Positions 36,181-45,279 are shown, counted from the stretch's first letter. The stretch is DNA of 64,000 nt from JAPOXR01 sp965116115 (GCA_965116115.1 OZ220486.1:2480001-2544000), one strand, 5' to 3'. The notes: generated by a model not told the origin, from the letters alone. Numbers and translations: made by a program.

Positions 36181-36254
36181 CACCCCCCCCCCCCCCGTTT
36201 ATTGACAAAGCGCGGGCCGCAGGCCGACCCCTGAAACATATGTGATCTTGTCAT
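36180..36254 (-). CDS. Leader frame running into the G14 tract before the autotransporter
   Basis: The ATG at 36254 has a good ribosome site (AGGAG, 8 bases upstream) and encodes MTRSHMFQGSACGPRFVNKR followed by four Gly codons from the G tract. With 14 Gs it ends at TGA, which overlaps the autotransporter ATG by one base (TGATG). With 12 or 15 Gs it would be fused in frame to the autotransporter. Whether it is translated is inferred from the ribosome site only. Confidence 0.55.
   Translation of the reverse strand: MTRSHMFQGSACGPRFVNKRGGGG
36183..36196 (-). repeat. G14 homopolymer at the autotransporter start
   Basis: Fourteen C on the plus strand (G on the coding strand) directly before the autotransporter start codon and inside the leader frame. 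Its length decides whether the leader is fused, coupled or out of frame. Confidence 0.97.
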
Positions 36255-36366
36255 AGCAATAACTCCTAAATCTTAACCTGTCTGGATTAAAGCCACGGCA
36301 CTGCATACCTTCCCCCCTGCATTCAGTCAATATGCAGAGCAAACTCCGAAATGCATCGCTTCATTT

Positions 36367-37803
36367 TGGGGATGTCCCGCTTGGTGTTGAAACCCGCATG
36401 AGCGATGCTGCCTGCCGACTATCTATGCGGCGTCCTTGAGCCGGTCAAGCCGATTCTTTCGACGATGTTCGATGAGAGCCTGCTTGAGAACGGGCAGCTG
36501 TCTGTACGCCTTGATGCGGCGGAAACCCTTCTCGGCCTCCATCATGCCGGCCGCGGGCTGTCGCAGAGCCATCCCGGCGTTTCTCCAACGCTTCACGTTG
36601 CGGCAGACCTGCCGGACCGTGCTGTTCATCGACTCGATGATGTTCGTGCTCGCCAGCGACCGCCGCAGCTCTGACGGCAGGCCGAGCCGGGAGACGGTCA
36701 GGACCTCGTCCAGGCCCTCAAGTATCGACCGGGAGACGTCCGGAGCCTCCTGTTCGAACCGCCGGGCCAGGCTGCGCATCAGCCGCTCGGCCTTGTCGGC
36801 GTCATCCAGCTCCCAAGCCTGCCTGAGCGTCCGCCGCACGGCGGCGTGATGCTTCGCGGCGAGACGGTCGGTGATGTTGCGGCCCTTGTGAACCTGACAG
36901 CGCTGGACAGGGATGTCCGCGCCGAAAGTGCGCCGGATCGCCTTGCTGAGCGCCCTGGCTCCATCGACGATGAACAGATAACAACCCTCCGGATCAAGCC
37001 CGCGCCCGATCAGATCATCAAGCAAAGCCTGCACCGCCGCGGCGTTCTCCGTCGCGCCCTCGATGACGACTGAGGGACGCTTACGCCCGGACGCGTCAAT
37101 GCCGACGGCCCCGATCATCAGCAGACGGTCGCTCAGATGCAGCCCGTCGATCTGAACCGCGACGAGATCAAGTTCCGACAGATCGGAAGTCATCCATTCA
37201 TCAAACTTCGCCTGCGTCAACGCCTTGAACCGGCGGGACACGGCTGATTTCGACAGCCCGCAGCCCGCCCCGCACGGAATCCCGGCCTCCGGAATCCTCA
37301 CCGCCCGGCGGAACTTGCGGGTCGCTACATTCGCCGTCATCAGGTTCACCGACTGTTGATCAAGATAGCCGTCCGCGGAGATCTCCTACTGGCTCGGCAG
37401 GGACATCTCCTTGCCCGCAGCCTTGCAGCGGAGCCGGGGACGGTCGATGCCGACCTTGCCGCCGTGAAACCCGACCTGGGAACGCGTGTGGCACTGGCGG
37501 TGCCCCGGCTTGTCGGGAGAATGACTGTAACGCTTTCCGGCAAGCCGTTCGGCGTCCTCGTCCATCATCTGCCGCAGATACGCGATGCCCGTCGTCAGAC
37601 AGAATTTCTCGAAACTCTCGGTCACGTCTTCGTACGCCTCTTCGACGAGCGCGTTGATGTTCGAAACGCTGGCGGAGGCGTCGGGGAATGTGCTAATGGT
37701 CTTCATGGTGTTGCTTCCTTTTCTTCAGAAAATTCCCGAGCTGATGCTCGGGGTTTGAGGCAACACCGCCCATATCAAATTCAACACCAAGTGGGACATC
37801 CCC
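36367..37803 (-). mobile_element. IS256-family element, copy 2
   Basis: About 1437 bp with ends GGGGATGTCCCGCTTGG and, inverted, GGGGATGTCCCACTTGG. A perfect 8-bp duplication, CTTCATTT, lies outside both ends (36359-36366 and 37804-37811), showing a recent insertion. It lies just upstream of the autotransporter's leader and next to the IS5 remnant. Confidence 0.92.
36423..37706 (-). pseudogene. IS256-family transposase with internal TAG, copy 2
   Basis: Same protein as copy 1 with few differences. The first part (37386-37706) ends KEMSLPSQ and TAG. The in-frame second part (36423-37349, 308 residues from a GTG) holds the DDE residues in AVQIDGLHLSDRL, LFIVDGARALSKAI and NIIESMNSTVR. Apart from the stop the frame is intact. 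Confidence 0.85.
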
Positions 37804-37936
37804 CTTCATTTGCAGACCACGACTTAGTTGTAGACTCAATTATCCCCTTTGCGGCATTCCGCAGCAGGCGGCGGATGACGGTGAGGATGACAGCGGCAGC
37901 GAAGTTGCGGGATCGCTTGTCAAAGCGGGTCGCGAC

Positions 37937-39182
37937 TAGGGCTATCGCTTTTGAATTTTTCTGTTTGCTGATCAGTTCATTTTGTTCCATCAATGCCTCA
38001 ATAATACAAACAGAGGCAAGCAGATGACTGATTTATCTCATGTTTTCAACGGCATCACCGATCCCCGGCGCAGCAACGTGCCCGGCATGACCTTCACGAA
38101 ATGCTCATGATCGCTCTTCTGACCGTCATGTCGGGAGGCGAAACATGCACCGATACAGTCGAATACGGCAAAATCAAGAAGAAATTCCTGCTTGAGTTCA
38201 TGGAACTGAAGCACGGCACGCCGAGTCACGACGCCTTTTCCGACCTGTTCAACAGTCTGAATCCAGTCGAGCTCGGCGTCGTTCTCCCGCGCCTTGCCCG
38301 GAGCTGGGCGGAGGGTCTGGCAGCAGCAGACGGTGACGGCGTCATCGCCGTCGACGGCAAGACTCTGCGCCGGTCATTCGCCGACGCTTCGAAGCGGCAT
38401 CCTCTGCATCTCGTTCACGCTTTCGCCTCTGACACGCGGCCAGCTCTCGCGCAGACCGCGGTCGACGGGAAGTCGAATGAGATCACCGCGATCTCCGCGC
38501 TTCTGAAGTTCCTCGACATCCGGGGGCGGACGGCAGCGGCTGACGCGATGCATGCGCAGCGGACGATATCGGAGGCCGTGAAGGGCGGCGGGGGCGAGTA
38601 TATTCTCGCCTTGAAGGGCAATCAGGGCAATCTTCATAAGGATGTGAAAGGGTATATGGAGAACCCCGATAATATTGAAAACATTCAGTTTTCCGAGGCG
38701 CATAAGGAGAAGGGGCACGGCCGGATCGAAACCCGGCGGGCCGCCGTCTGCCATGATATCGACTGGCTGAAAGACCATCAACAGCCGGGTCTCGCCGCTG
38801 TCGGATCCGTCTCTTCGACCCGGGAAATCAAGGGAAAGCGCAGCTCCGAAACCCGGTATTTCATCATGAGCGAGAAGCGGGATCCGGAGCGTTTCCTCAA
38901 GGGCGTGCGGGAACACTGGTCGGCAGCGAACAGTCTGCACTGGATATTGGATGTCACGATGAATGAAGATCATCTGCGCAACCGGACCGGACCCGGGCCC
39001 GAAAACCTGGCCGTGATGCGGCGGCTGTGTCTCAACCTGGCGCGGGTCACGGAGGATAAGCGGGCTGAGTCAATGCGCGGCAAACTCAAGAAAGCCGGAT
39101 GGGATCACCGCTATGCGCTGAAGCTCATCAGCTCCGCCGGAATGCTGCCGGAAAACTGGGAATCTCAAAAGCGATAGCCCTA
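37937..39182 (+). mobile_element. ISAs1-family element, full-length copy inserted in IS5
   Basis: 1246 bp bounded by inverted ends TAGGGCTATCGCTTTTGA and a perfect 10-bp duplication, GGGTCGCGAC (37927-37936 and 39183-39192). Its left end is the one found twice in the 480-bp palindromic element at 25145. Confidence 0.93.
38101..39177 (+). CDS. ISAs1-family transposase
   Basis: 358 residues from the ATG at 38101. It shows MIALLTVMSGGETCTDTVEY, the H-repeat-associated domain, GVIAVDGKTLRRSFADASKR with the first Asp, NEITAISALLKFLDIRGRTA, AADAMHAQRTISEAVKGGGG, YILALKGNQGNLHKDVKGYM and the C-terminal HWSAANSLHWILDVTMNEDH with the catalytic Glu region. The normal N-terminus begins at an ATG at 38024 (MTDLSHVFNGITDPRRSN) but one base is missing near 38075 compared with the related copy at 25510, so the full-length frame is shifted. 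The 38101 start may give a shortened, possibly inactive protein. Confidence 0.85.
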   Translation: MLMIALLTVMSGGETCTDTVEYGKIKKKFLLEFMELKHGTPSHDAFSDLFNSLNPVELGVVLPRLARSWAEGLAAADGDGVIAVDGKTLRRSFADASKRHPLHLVHAFASDTRPALAQTAVDGKSNEITAISALLKFLDIRGRTAAADAMHAQRTISEAVKGGGGEYILALKGNQGNLHKDVKGYMENPDNIENIQFSEAHKEKGHGRIETRRAAVCHDIDWLKDHQQPGLAAVGSVSSTREIKGKRSSETRYFIMSEKRDPERFLKGVREHWSAANSLHWILDVTMNEDHLRNRTGPGPENLAVMRRLCLNLARVTEDKRAESMRGKLKKAGWDHRYALKLISSAGMLPENWESQKR

Positions 39183-39839
39183 GGGTCGCGACCCTTTAAT
39201 TCTTCCGAAGAAACGCTCAATGACATTGCGCTTCGCATAGGCGGCTTTATCCAGCGGCCGCTGGCGTCTGCGGTTCGACTTTGACGGAATGACGGCCCGG
39301 TAGCCGGCTTCCGCCGCCCGCTTGAGAACGGGCTCGGCATCGTAAGCCTTATCAGCGATCAGGACGCAGCCGGCCTCAAGACCGTCAAGAAGGGCCGCCG
39401 CCTCGGCGCAATCGGCGGCCTCACCCGGAGAGAGGCGCATGCGGCGCAGCCCGCCCTTGCCGTCGACCATGGCATGGATTTTCGTCGGCTGGCCGCCCCG
39501 GGAACGCCCGATTTCCTGCGGCTCGCCGTCCTTGCGCGACCCGGCGGCACAGCGGTGAGCGCGGACTGATCACAAGTCGATCATCCGGCTTCGCGGCGCC
39601 GGACCGCCGTCGTCTTTTTCATCCGAGGCTTCTTCGTCGGCTTTTTCAAGAATCTTCTGCCGGCTACCCGACTTGCTCCAGCGGTTAAAGCGGTTGTGAC
39701 AGGTCGCATCCGGCCCGCAGCGCTCGGGCAGATCCCGCCATGGCATGCCGGTGCGCAACACGAAGAATATCCCATCGATTACCTTACGGTCGTCCTTGCG
39801 CGGAGGCCCCGGCAGGCCTTTCGGCATCACACGATCCAT

Positions 39840-40188
39840 CCGCTGCTGTTGTTAATCCGTCATGTCATGCCGGCTGCCGATCATTTCAAATCTCCTTTAA
39901 GTGCTTTCATCGCTGGTCGTGCGGCACTGTGCCGCGCAACCGGACCGGCACGTCAAATATTTGGGTATACAGCCCAGGCCGATATATGGTATCGGCTAAG
40001 GAATCGGCAACAAGATGACGCTAAAATCCTTGCTGTCCTTTAGGCGTGAATGCCCCGGCACATGTCACAACCCAGCGTGACAAGCCAAGTTTTCGGGCAC
40101 AGGGCCTAGCGCATTAAAAATGAAAATTTGTAGGATTTCCGCAAATAGTGCTATATTTCGACCTAAAGCGGTACGAAAGGGTTGCCAA
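39840..40188. promoter_or_regulatory. Region upstream of the defence operon
   Basis: About 350 bp between the IS5 remnant and the AAA ATPase gene. The last 80 bases are notably AT-rich, unlike the flanking DNA, and should contain the promoter of the operon. A short minus-strand stretch near 40065-40110 (LGPVPENLACHAGL) resembles an ISAs1 C-terminal motif but is too short to call. Confidence 0.4.
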
Positions 40189-41484
40189 ATGCTATTACGC
40201 TTCAGCGTTGCGAACCATCTCTCTATTTCCAAGAGGCAAGAGCTTACGCTCGCGGCGTCATCGCTGAGGGACCGACGCGACGGCTTAATCAACTGTGCAG
40301 CAGTGAAAAGCGGGGCGGTTGTGCCAACAGTTGTAATCTATGGAGCAAACGCGTCGGGCAAAACCAACCTCGTGAATGCTGTATCGACTATGAAAATGTC
40401 GGTTTTATGGTCCCAGATGAAGGGAATTCCTGGCGGCGGCGTTCCACGCAACAAATTTCTGCTCGACCCTGTTTATTCTGAGAAACCATCAAGCTTCGAA
40501 ATGGACTTCGTCATTGACGGTACCCGCTATCACTATGGTTTTGAAACAACTGATAAGTCATTCACATCAGAGTGGTTATATGAGATTCCGAAAGCGCACA
40601 AACGGAAATTGTTCGAGCGGAACAAGCAGATCTTTGATTTCGGACGTTGGCTAAGAGGGCGGAACAGCGATATCGCCAAGCTGACTCGCTCGAATAGTCT
40701 GTTTCTTTCTTCTGCCGCACAAAACGGTCATGAACAACTTTCCAAGATATATCAGTATTTTGAACACATCGTTTTTTCTAAGTCGACATCGGTATCGGAT
40801 ATCGAAGCCTCTTTAGAATTTGCGAAAGATGGGGTGAACAATCGAATCATTGATTTTCTTAAGTCAATCAATACAGGCGTGATAGGATATCAAAAGAAAG
40901 AAATTGAAATTTCAGAAGAAAGCCGCTCATTTCGCCGAGAGTTGCAAGCACTTATTGATAAGATACCTGGCAGCTCGACAAGGGTAAGGCTTTATGAAAA
41001 AGATAATGATAAAATTGTAGCAATTAGACTCTCTCATTGTGGTAAAAACGGATCAGAAGTGCCTCTTGATTTGGCTTCGGAGAGCGCAGGCACGCGGCGG
41101 TTGTTACTCGTCTTGGACCAAGTATTCAAGGCCCTGGATGAAGGTTTGCCGATTTTTATTGATGAACTGGACGCCAGTCTGCACACTTACGCAAGCGAAG
41201 AAATATTGAAACTTTTCTGCTCTCCGGAAGTTAACCGGAACGGGGCTCAGCTTGTTGCCACAACGCATGACACCAACCTGATGGCTTCACCTCTGCTCCG
41301 CCGCGACCAGCTTTGGTTCGCGGAAAAAAACTCTGAAGGCGCTACGGAAATATATCCGCTGACGGACATTCGCACGCGCAAGGGAGATAACATAGAGCTG
41401 GGATACCTGCAGGGTCGATATGGAGCGGTGCCGCGGAAGGATCCCGTTGCACAACACCATTTGCATCAGGAATTAAATGACTGA
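40189..41484 (+). CDS. AAA ATPase of an AbiL/RloA-type phage-defence pair
   Basis: 431-residue AAA15/ABC-type ATPase from the ATG at 40189 (MLLRFSVANHLSISKRQELT), matching the usual N-terminus of this family. The Walker A motif is VIYGANASGKTNLVNAV near residue 50, and the Walker B motif is LPIFIDELDASLHTYASEEI near residue 320, followed by QLVATTHDTNLMASPLLRRDQ with the switch His. Between the two is a long helical insert. The gene overlaps the RloB gene by 8 bp. Base composition is clearly more AT-rich than the neighbours, which suggests horizontal gain. AbiLi/AbiLii of Lactococcus is the named relative. The trigger and effector activities are not shown by the sequence. Confidence 0.85.
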   Translation: MLLRFSVANHLSISKRQELTLAASSLRDRRDGLINCAAVKSGAVVPTVVIYGANASGKTNLVNAVSTMKMSVLWSQMKGIPGGGVPRNKFLLDPVYSEKPSSFEMDFVIDGTRYHYGFETTDKSFTSEWLYEIPKAHKRKLFERNKQIFDFGRWLRGRNSDIAKLTRSNSLFLSSAAQNGHEQLSKIYQYFEHIVFSKSTSVSDIEASLEFAKDGVNNRIIDFLKSINTGVIGYQKKEIEISEESRSFRRELQALIDKIPGSSTRVRLYEKDNDKIVAIRLSHCGKNGSEVPLDLASESAGTRRLLLVLDQVFKALDEGLPIFIDELDASLHTYASEEILKLFCSPEVNRNGAQLVATTHDTNLMASPLLRRDQLWFAEKNSEGATEIYPLTDIRTRKGDNIELGYLQGRYGAVPRKDPVAQHHLHQELND

Positions 41485-42139
41485 GCGACGGACCGGTGCG
41501 ATAGGGCGACGACGCCCGAAGAGAGAGCCCAAAGTCCGCTTCATCTTGTTTTGTGAGGGGAGAAGCACTGAGCCTGCATATTTTTCTGCAATAAAACAAA
41601 AGTGGACAGAGGCACTCATATCTATCGAAGTACACCGCGGCGTTGGAGTGCCATGGACAATAGCACAGAAAGCGCTCAAGTTTGCGAAAGCTGAAGGACT
41701 GACAAAAAGGAGCAGAAGGCGACGAAATTCATTTGAGGAACGTGACAGCGTCTGGGCTGTGTTTGATCGTGACGAACACGAAAGATTTGATGAGGCGGTG
41801 AGTCTGTGTGAATCAAACGGCATTGGGACAGCCAGATCCAATCCGTGTTTTGAAGTCTGGCTGATCTTGCATGAAAGTGATTTTGACCGACCGGATAGCC
41901 GCACAGAAGTACAAAGGAAATTACAGCGATTAAGACCGGAATATGACAGAAGGAAAGGCAAAATGCCGAATTGCGCGGAAATCGTCAAGCGGGTGGAAAA
42001 AGCGGAGGATCGAGCGGCGGCGCTGCTGATTCGCAGGAAAGCGGAAAGGATGCCGTGCGGACGTCCCTCAACAACGGTAGGCGATTTAACTAAAGCCATC
42101 AGGGAAGTGGATCAACGTGTGCGGCAGGCAGTGCCATGA
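41477..42139 (+). CDS. RloB-domain protein (AbiLii-like)
   Basis: 220-residue RloB family protein, the second half of the defence pair. The N-terminal region VRFILFCEGRSTEPAYFSAI contains the TOPRIM-like glutamate, followed by AVFDRDEHERFDEAV with the DxD-like acidic pair, and SNPCFEVWLILHESD, which together form the predicted nuclease core. The C-terminal half is helical and basic (KRVEKAEDRAAALLIRRKAE). The ATG overlaps the ATPase stop codon. It is likely the effector that the ATPase controls. That is inferred from the family. Confidence 0.85.
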   Translation: MTERRTGAIGRRRPKREPKVRFILFCEGRSTEPAYFSAIKQKWTEALISIEVHRGVGVPWTIAQKALKFAKAEGLTKRSRRRRNSFEERDSVWAVFDRDEHERFDEAVSLCESNGIGTARSNPCFEVWLILHESDFDRPDSRTEVQRKLQRLRPEYDRRKGKMPNCAEIVKRVEKAEDRAAALLIRRKAERMPCGRPSTTVGDLTKAIREVDQRVRQAVP

Positions 42140-42471
42140 GCCTGTTCAATTCGGGCACGAAGCGGGATGATATCCGGCTCTTTCCAGATCACGACATGCG
42201 TTGCAAAAAACCTTGATTGTAATTGACCAAGCAAACCCTCCCTTGGCTTGATACCATAATTCCGGTCTATTCTTGGCGTTGTATGCCTCCCGGCCGCTTC
42301 CGCTGTCCGCCGGAAATTGTTGATTCGATCCATCGGTCTCGGGATCTGTCCGTCCAGCTGTATGGTTGACACGGATGTGCCTGCCGACGGTTTCAACTCA
42401 ATCATCCTTCCGAGGATGTGATGCTCCCTCTGCCGCTGCAGACAAGGGGTGTTTTTAACCGGAAATCCCGC
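42140..42471. other. 332-bp gap after the defence pair
   Basis: A minus-strand frame of 97 codons at 42112-42405 has no family likeness and overlaps the RloB 3' end, so I do not call it. No IS end is recognised. Confidence 0.4.
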
Positions 42472-43632
42472 CTAATCCGCCGGCTGTCCGGTTCCGGACT
42501 GCATGTCATCTGAAAGCGCGGTATTCTCAGATGAATCCATTTCACGCGCCTTTGCCTCAACCAGCCCGACAATATGATCAATCAGATCGTCGTTCGAAAG
42601 TTTTCGTGAAGCGGAGCCGGAAACATAGACCATGCCCGCATCCTTGCCCCCGCCAGTGAATCCGAAGTCGGTCATCAACGCTTCGCCGGGACCGTTTACG
42701 ACACAGCCGATAATCGAAACGCTGACTGGCGCGCGAATGTGATACAGCCGCTCCTCGAGCTTCGCCACTGTCGAAATCACGTCAAATCCCTGCCGCGCAC
42801 AACTTGGACAGGCGACGATATTGACGCCGCGCCTGCGCAGGCCCAGCGCTTTGAGGATTTCGAAACCAACCTTGACCTCTTCGGCCGGTCCGGCCGACAG
42901 ACTGACTCTGATGGTATCGCCGATTCCCTCCCAGAGCAGGCTCCCCAATCCGATCGCGGATTTGACCGTTCCGGGCAGCCGGCTGCCGGCTTCCGTGATT
43001 CCCAGATGAATCGGCGCGTCAGTCCGCTCAGCCAGCATCCGGTACGCCGCCGCGGCCATAAAAACATCGGAGGCTTTGCAGCTGATCTTGAAATCGTGGA
43101 ATCCATGATCTTCCAGAATGCGGATATGGTGCAGCCCGGATTCGACCATCGCATCAGGGCACGGCTCCCCGTAGGCATCCAAAAGCCGCCTTTCCAAGCT
43201 GCCGGCATTGACCCCGATCCTGATGGAACAGCCGTGATCGACCGCTGCCGCAATCACTTCGCGGACTCTTTCGCCGGATCCGATGTTTCCGGGATTGATC
43301 CGAAGACAGGCGGCACCCGCCTCCGCTGATTCAATGGCTCGTCGGTAATGAAAGTGAATGTCGGCGACAATCGGCACCGGACTCTCGGCGACGATGTCCT
43401 TCAACGCTTTTGAAGATTCCTCATCGGGAACCGAAACACGGACTATATCCGCGCCGGCTCCGGCGCATTCCCAGATCTGGCTGATCGTGGCACTGATTTC
43501 CGTCGTCCGCGTATTGGTCATGGTTTGAACAGTTATCGGCGCACCGCCGCCTACCGGCACCGGCCCCACATAAATTCTGCGCGATTTCCGGCGAATGATG
43601 TCGCGCCACGGGCGTATGGGGTTGTGTTCCAT
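42472..43632 (-). CDS. ispG: 4-hydroxy-3-methylbut-2-enyl diphosphate synthase (GcpE)
   Basis: Fe-S enzyme of the MEP isoprenoid pathway. The 386-residue protein shows the N-terminal TIM-barrel (VGPVPVGGGAPITVQTMTNT, PIVADIHFHYRRAIESAEAG, CLRINPGNIGSGERV, IRIGVNAGSLERRLL, KISCKASDVFMAAAAYRML, HLGITEAGSRLPGTVKSAIG) and the C-terminal cluster-binding motifs NIVACPSCARQGFDV and GCVVNGPGEA with three Cys. It lies downstream of the RodZ-like gene (29-bp gap), a common order in Rhodobacterales. Confidence 0.96.
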   Translation of the reverse strand: MEHNPIRPWRDIIRRKSRRIYVGPVPVGGGAPITVQTMTNTRTTEISATISQIWECAGAGADIVRVSVPDEESSKALKDIVAESPVPIVADIHFHYRRAIESAEAGAACLRINPGNIGSGERVREVIAAAVDHGCSIRIGVNAGSLERRLLDAYGEPCPDAMVESGLHHIRILEDHGFHDFKISCKASDVFMAAAAYRMLAERTDAPIHLGITEAGSRLPGTVKSAIGLGSLLWEGIGDTIRVSLSAGPAEEVKVGFEILKALGLRRRGVNIVACPSCARQGFDVISTVAKLEERLYHIRAPVSVSIIGCVVNGPGEALMTDFGFTGGGKDAGMVYVSGSASRKLSNDDLIDHIVGLVEAKAREMDSSENTALSDDMQSGTGQPAD

Positions 43633-43661
43633 TCAACATCTAAACCCAGCTTGCGTAGCCG

Positions 43662-44870
43662 TTAATTCGAGCTCTGCGAATTCCACCCGACATTCACAAT
43701 TTCTTTCGGCACTTGATCCGCAGCCACGCGTTCGAACCGAATGCGGATTTCATCAGCCTCCAGATCGACATTCTTGGCGACTGACGTTCCTGTGCCGGCG
43801 GGACCATACACTTCTCCGCCGACGATGAAATAAAGGGACCCGGAATTTCCCGCTCTGAGCCGCAAGGGTCCTGCATTCCGCGGCACTTCGAATTCGCTTC
43901 CCGCTGACAACGTCTCTTCTTTGATTACGGTTCCGTCTGTTTTGGACACCCGCACCCATGCCGGGCGCGAAGGGACAAGCACCACCTGCTGGGGATCGAC
44001 GGTTCCGATGACCGCGGCCGCCTGTTGTTCCGAGGATTCGTCCATGACATCAGGGTCGGCTGCGGCAACAGCATCAGGATCATCGACATCAGTGCCGGCT
44101 GCGGCCACTAAATCAGGATCAACGGTAATCACAGGCGCCAGAGGCTCTCTGAGACCGGCATAAACGCCGAACTCGCCGGGCCGGATTTCGCCCATTGTCT
44201 TTGCCCGGCGGTATGCGGTGTCAGCACCCGTCAAAGCGATTCCCTTGCCCGGCGCGCGCTCGCCGGCTGATGCGGCCGGCAGATAGTTTTCGACCTCGGC
44301 GCCCGCGACCAGCCGCTCGGACACGCCTGCCAGTCTGACGGAATTGATCGCGTCATAGGCCGTCCATCCGACATATCCGATTCCCGCAGTAAGTCCGCAA
44401 ACCAGCGCTGATGAAAGCAGCGTCTGAAGAATCCGCCTGTCAAATGCCGGCGTCAAGGCCGCCGCCGCCGGAGCCGCAGCGCGTTTCGGCGCGCTGCGCC
44501 GTGTCCGGCGCAGGCTGATTCCCGAAAATCCGCCTCCTCCTGATTTTTTTCTTCTGGAAGAATTCAGGACCGATCCCGGTTTGGCTACGAATCCTGATTC
44601 CATGCAGAACCGCCGGTATCCGTCTTCAGGATCCATGCCCAGATATTTTGAATATGTCCGAACATGGCCGGGTATGACCCACTTCGTCTCAAAACTGTCG
44701 AGATCCGCCTGTTCGATCGCATTGATTAAGACAGCGCGGATATTGAGATCGCGCTCGACGTCCAAAAGGGACTTCCCCATGGTCGCCCTGATGCCACGCA
44801 TTTCGTCGCCCAAGCGCACGCTGTAGTCGTCAAAACCGCGCAGTTGTTCGTCGTCTTGAGGTTTCTTCAT
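43662..44870 (-). CDS. RodZ-like membrane protein with helix-turn-helix domain and DUF4115
   Basis: A bitopic protein of 402 residues. The N-terminal helix-turn-helix domain (GDEMRGIRATMGKSLLDVER, VLINAIEQADLDSFET, YSKYLGMDPEDGYRRFC) is cytoplasmic, a membrane helix follows (LLSSALVCGLTAGIGYVGW), and the C-terminal periplasmic domain shows PSRPAWVRVSKTDGTVIKEE and FEVPRNAGPLRLRAGNSGSL, the DUF4115 fold of RodZ. RodZ links MreB to the cell-wall machinery. The ATG at 44870 is preferred over the TTG at 44885 because it has a G-rich ribosome site. Confidence 0.85.
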   Translation of the reverse strand: MKKPQDDEQLRGFDDYSVRLGDEMRGIRATMGKSLLDVERDLNIRAVLINAIEQADLDSFETKWVIPGHVRTYSKYLGMDPEDGYRRFCMESGFVAKPGSVLNSSRRKKSGGGGFSGISLRRTRRSAPKRAAAPAAAALTPAFDRRILQTLLSSALVCGLTAGIGYVGWTAYDAINSVRLAGVSERLVAGAEVENYLPAASAGERAPGKGIALTGADTAYRRAKTMGEIRPGEFGVYAGLREPLAPVITVDPDLVAAAGTDVDDPDAVAAADPDVMDESSEQQAAAVIGTVDPQQVVLVPSRPAWVRVSKTDGTVIKEETLSAGSEFEVPRNAGPLRLRAGNSGSLYFIVGGEVYGPAGTGTSVAKNVDLEADEIRIRFERVAADQVPKEIVNVGWNSQSSN

Positions 44871-45279
44871 GCCCCCAACCAACAAATTTCTGCAAAGCTC
44901 TAAAAGCCCGCCTCTCTAACTTGGCCCCCTTAACACGACCTTGACCGCATTGGCAAGCCAAAATCGGAAAAATCTGCTATTTTTTGTGGATTCAGTCGTT
45001 TTTCTGACCACATATTGCGCTAGTTGGCGGCACTGAAACGCGACAGTTCCAAGAAATGAACCGGCGGTCATCAGGGTCATCAGTCTGTGCCGGAGATTCA
45101 ACAACGGCCATCTGAACGCTTGTCAGACAAGAAAAGCGATATTTCAAAAACGTAAACAAAATCCTTTATACAAAAACCAAACCGCGCAATGAGTGATTCG
45201 CCGAGGGTTCCCGCCGCTGTCATCCAGAGCACGGATTCCGCATTTGAAACTGCGCCGCGTCAATCTTTCGGGAACCTGT
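44871..45279. other. 409-bp non-coding stretch
   Basis: No supported gene on either strand. It should hold the promoter of the rodZ-like/ispG unit. It is more AT-rich than its surroundings around 44955-45010 and 45130-45180. Confidence 0.4.

Larger units (their letters stand above)
37830..39839 (-). pseudogene. IS5-family transposase, with internal TGA and split by ISAs1
   Basis: The 5' part (39570-39839) reads MPKGLPGPPRKDDRKVIDGI, FVLRTGMPWRDLPERCGP and SRMIDL, then an in-frame TGA where relatives have the DST motif. The same frame continues AHRCAAGSRKDGEPQEIGRS and KIHAMVDGKGGLRRMRLSPG, then LIADKAYDAEPVLKRAA, and AKRNVIERFFGRIKGSR. ISAs1 then interrupts. The C-terminal part resumes at 37926 with RVATRFDKRSRNFAAAVILT. 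The outer ends of the IS5 element are not clear. Confidence 0.8.

Noticed and set aside
40065..40110. ISAs1-like C-terminal motif on the minus strand
   Set aside because: About 14 residues only, not enough to call a remnant.
23785..40188. CRISPR array, integrase or phage genes in the island
   Set aside because: No regular short spaced repeats, no integrase, no phage structural genes. Repeats here are IS ends.
42112..42405. Minus-strand frame of 97 codons
   Set aside because: No family likeness, overlaps the RloB gene, no ribosome site.
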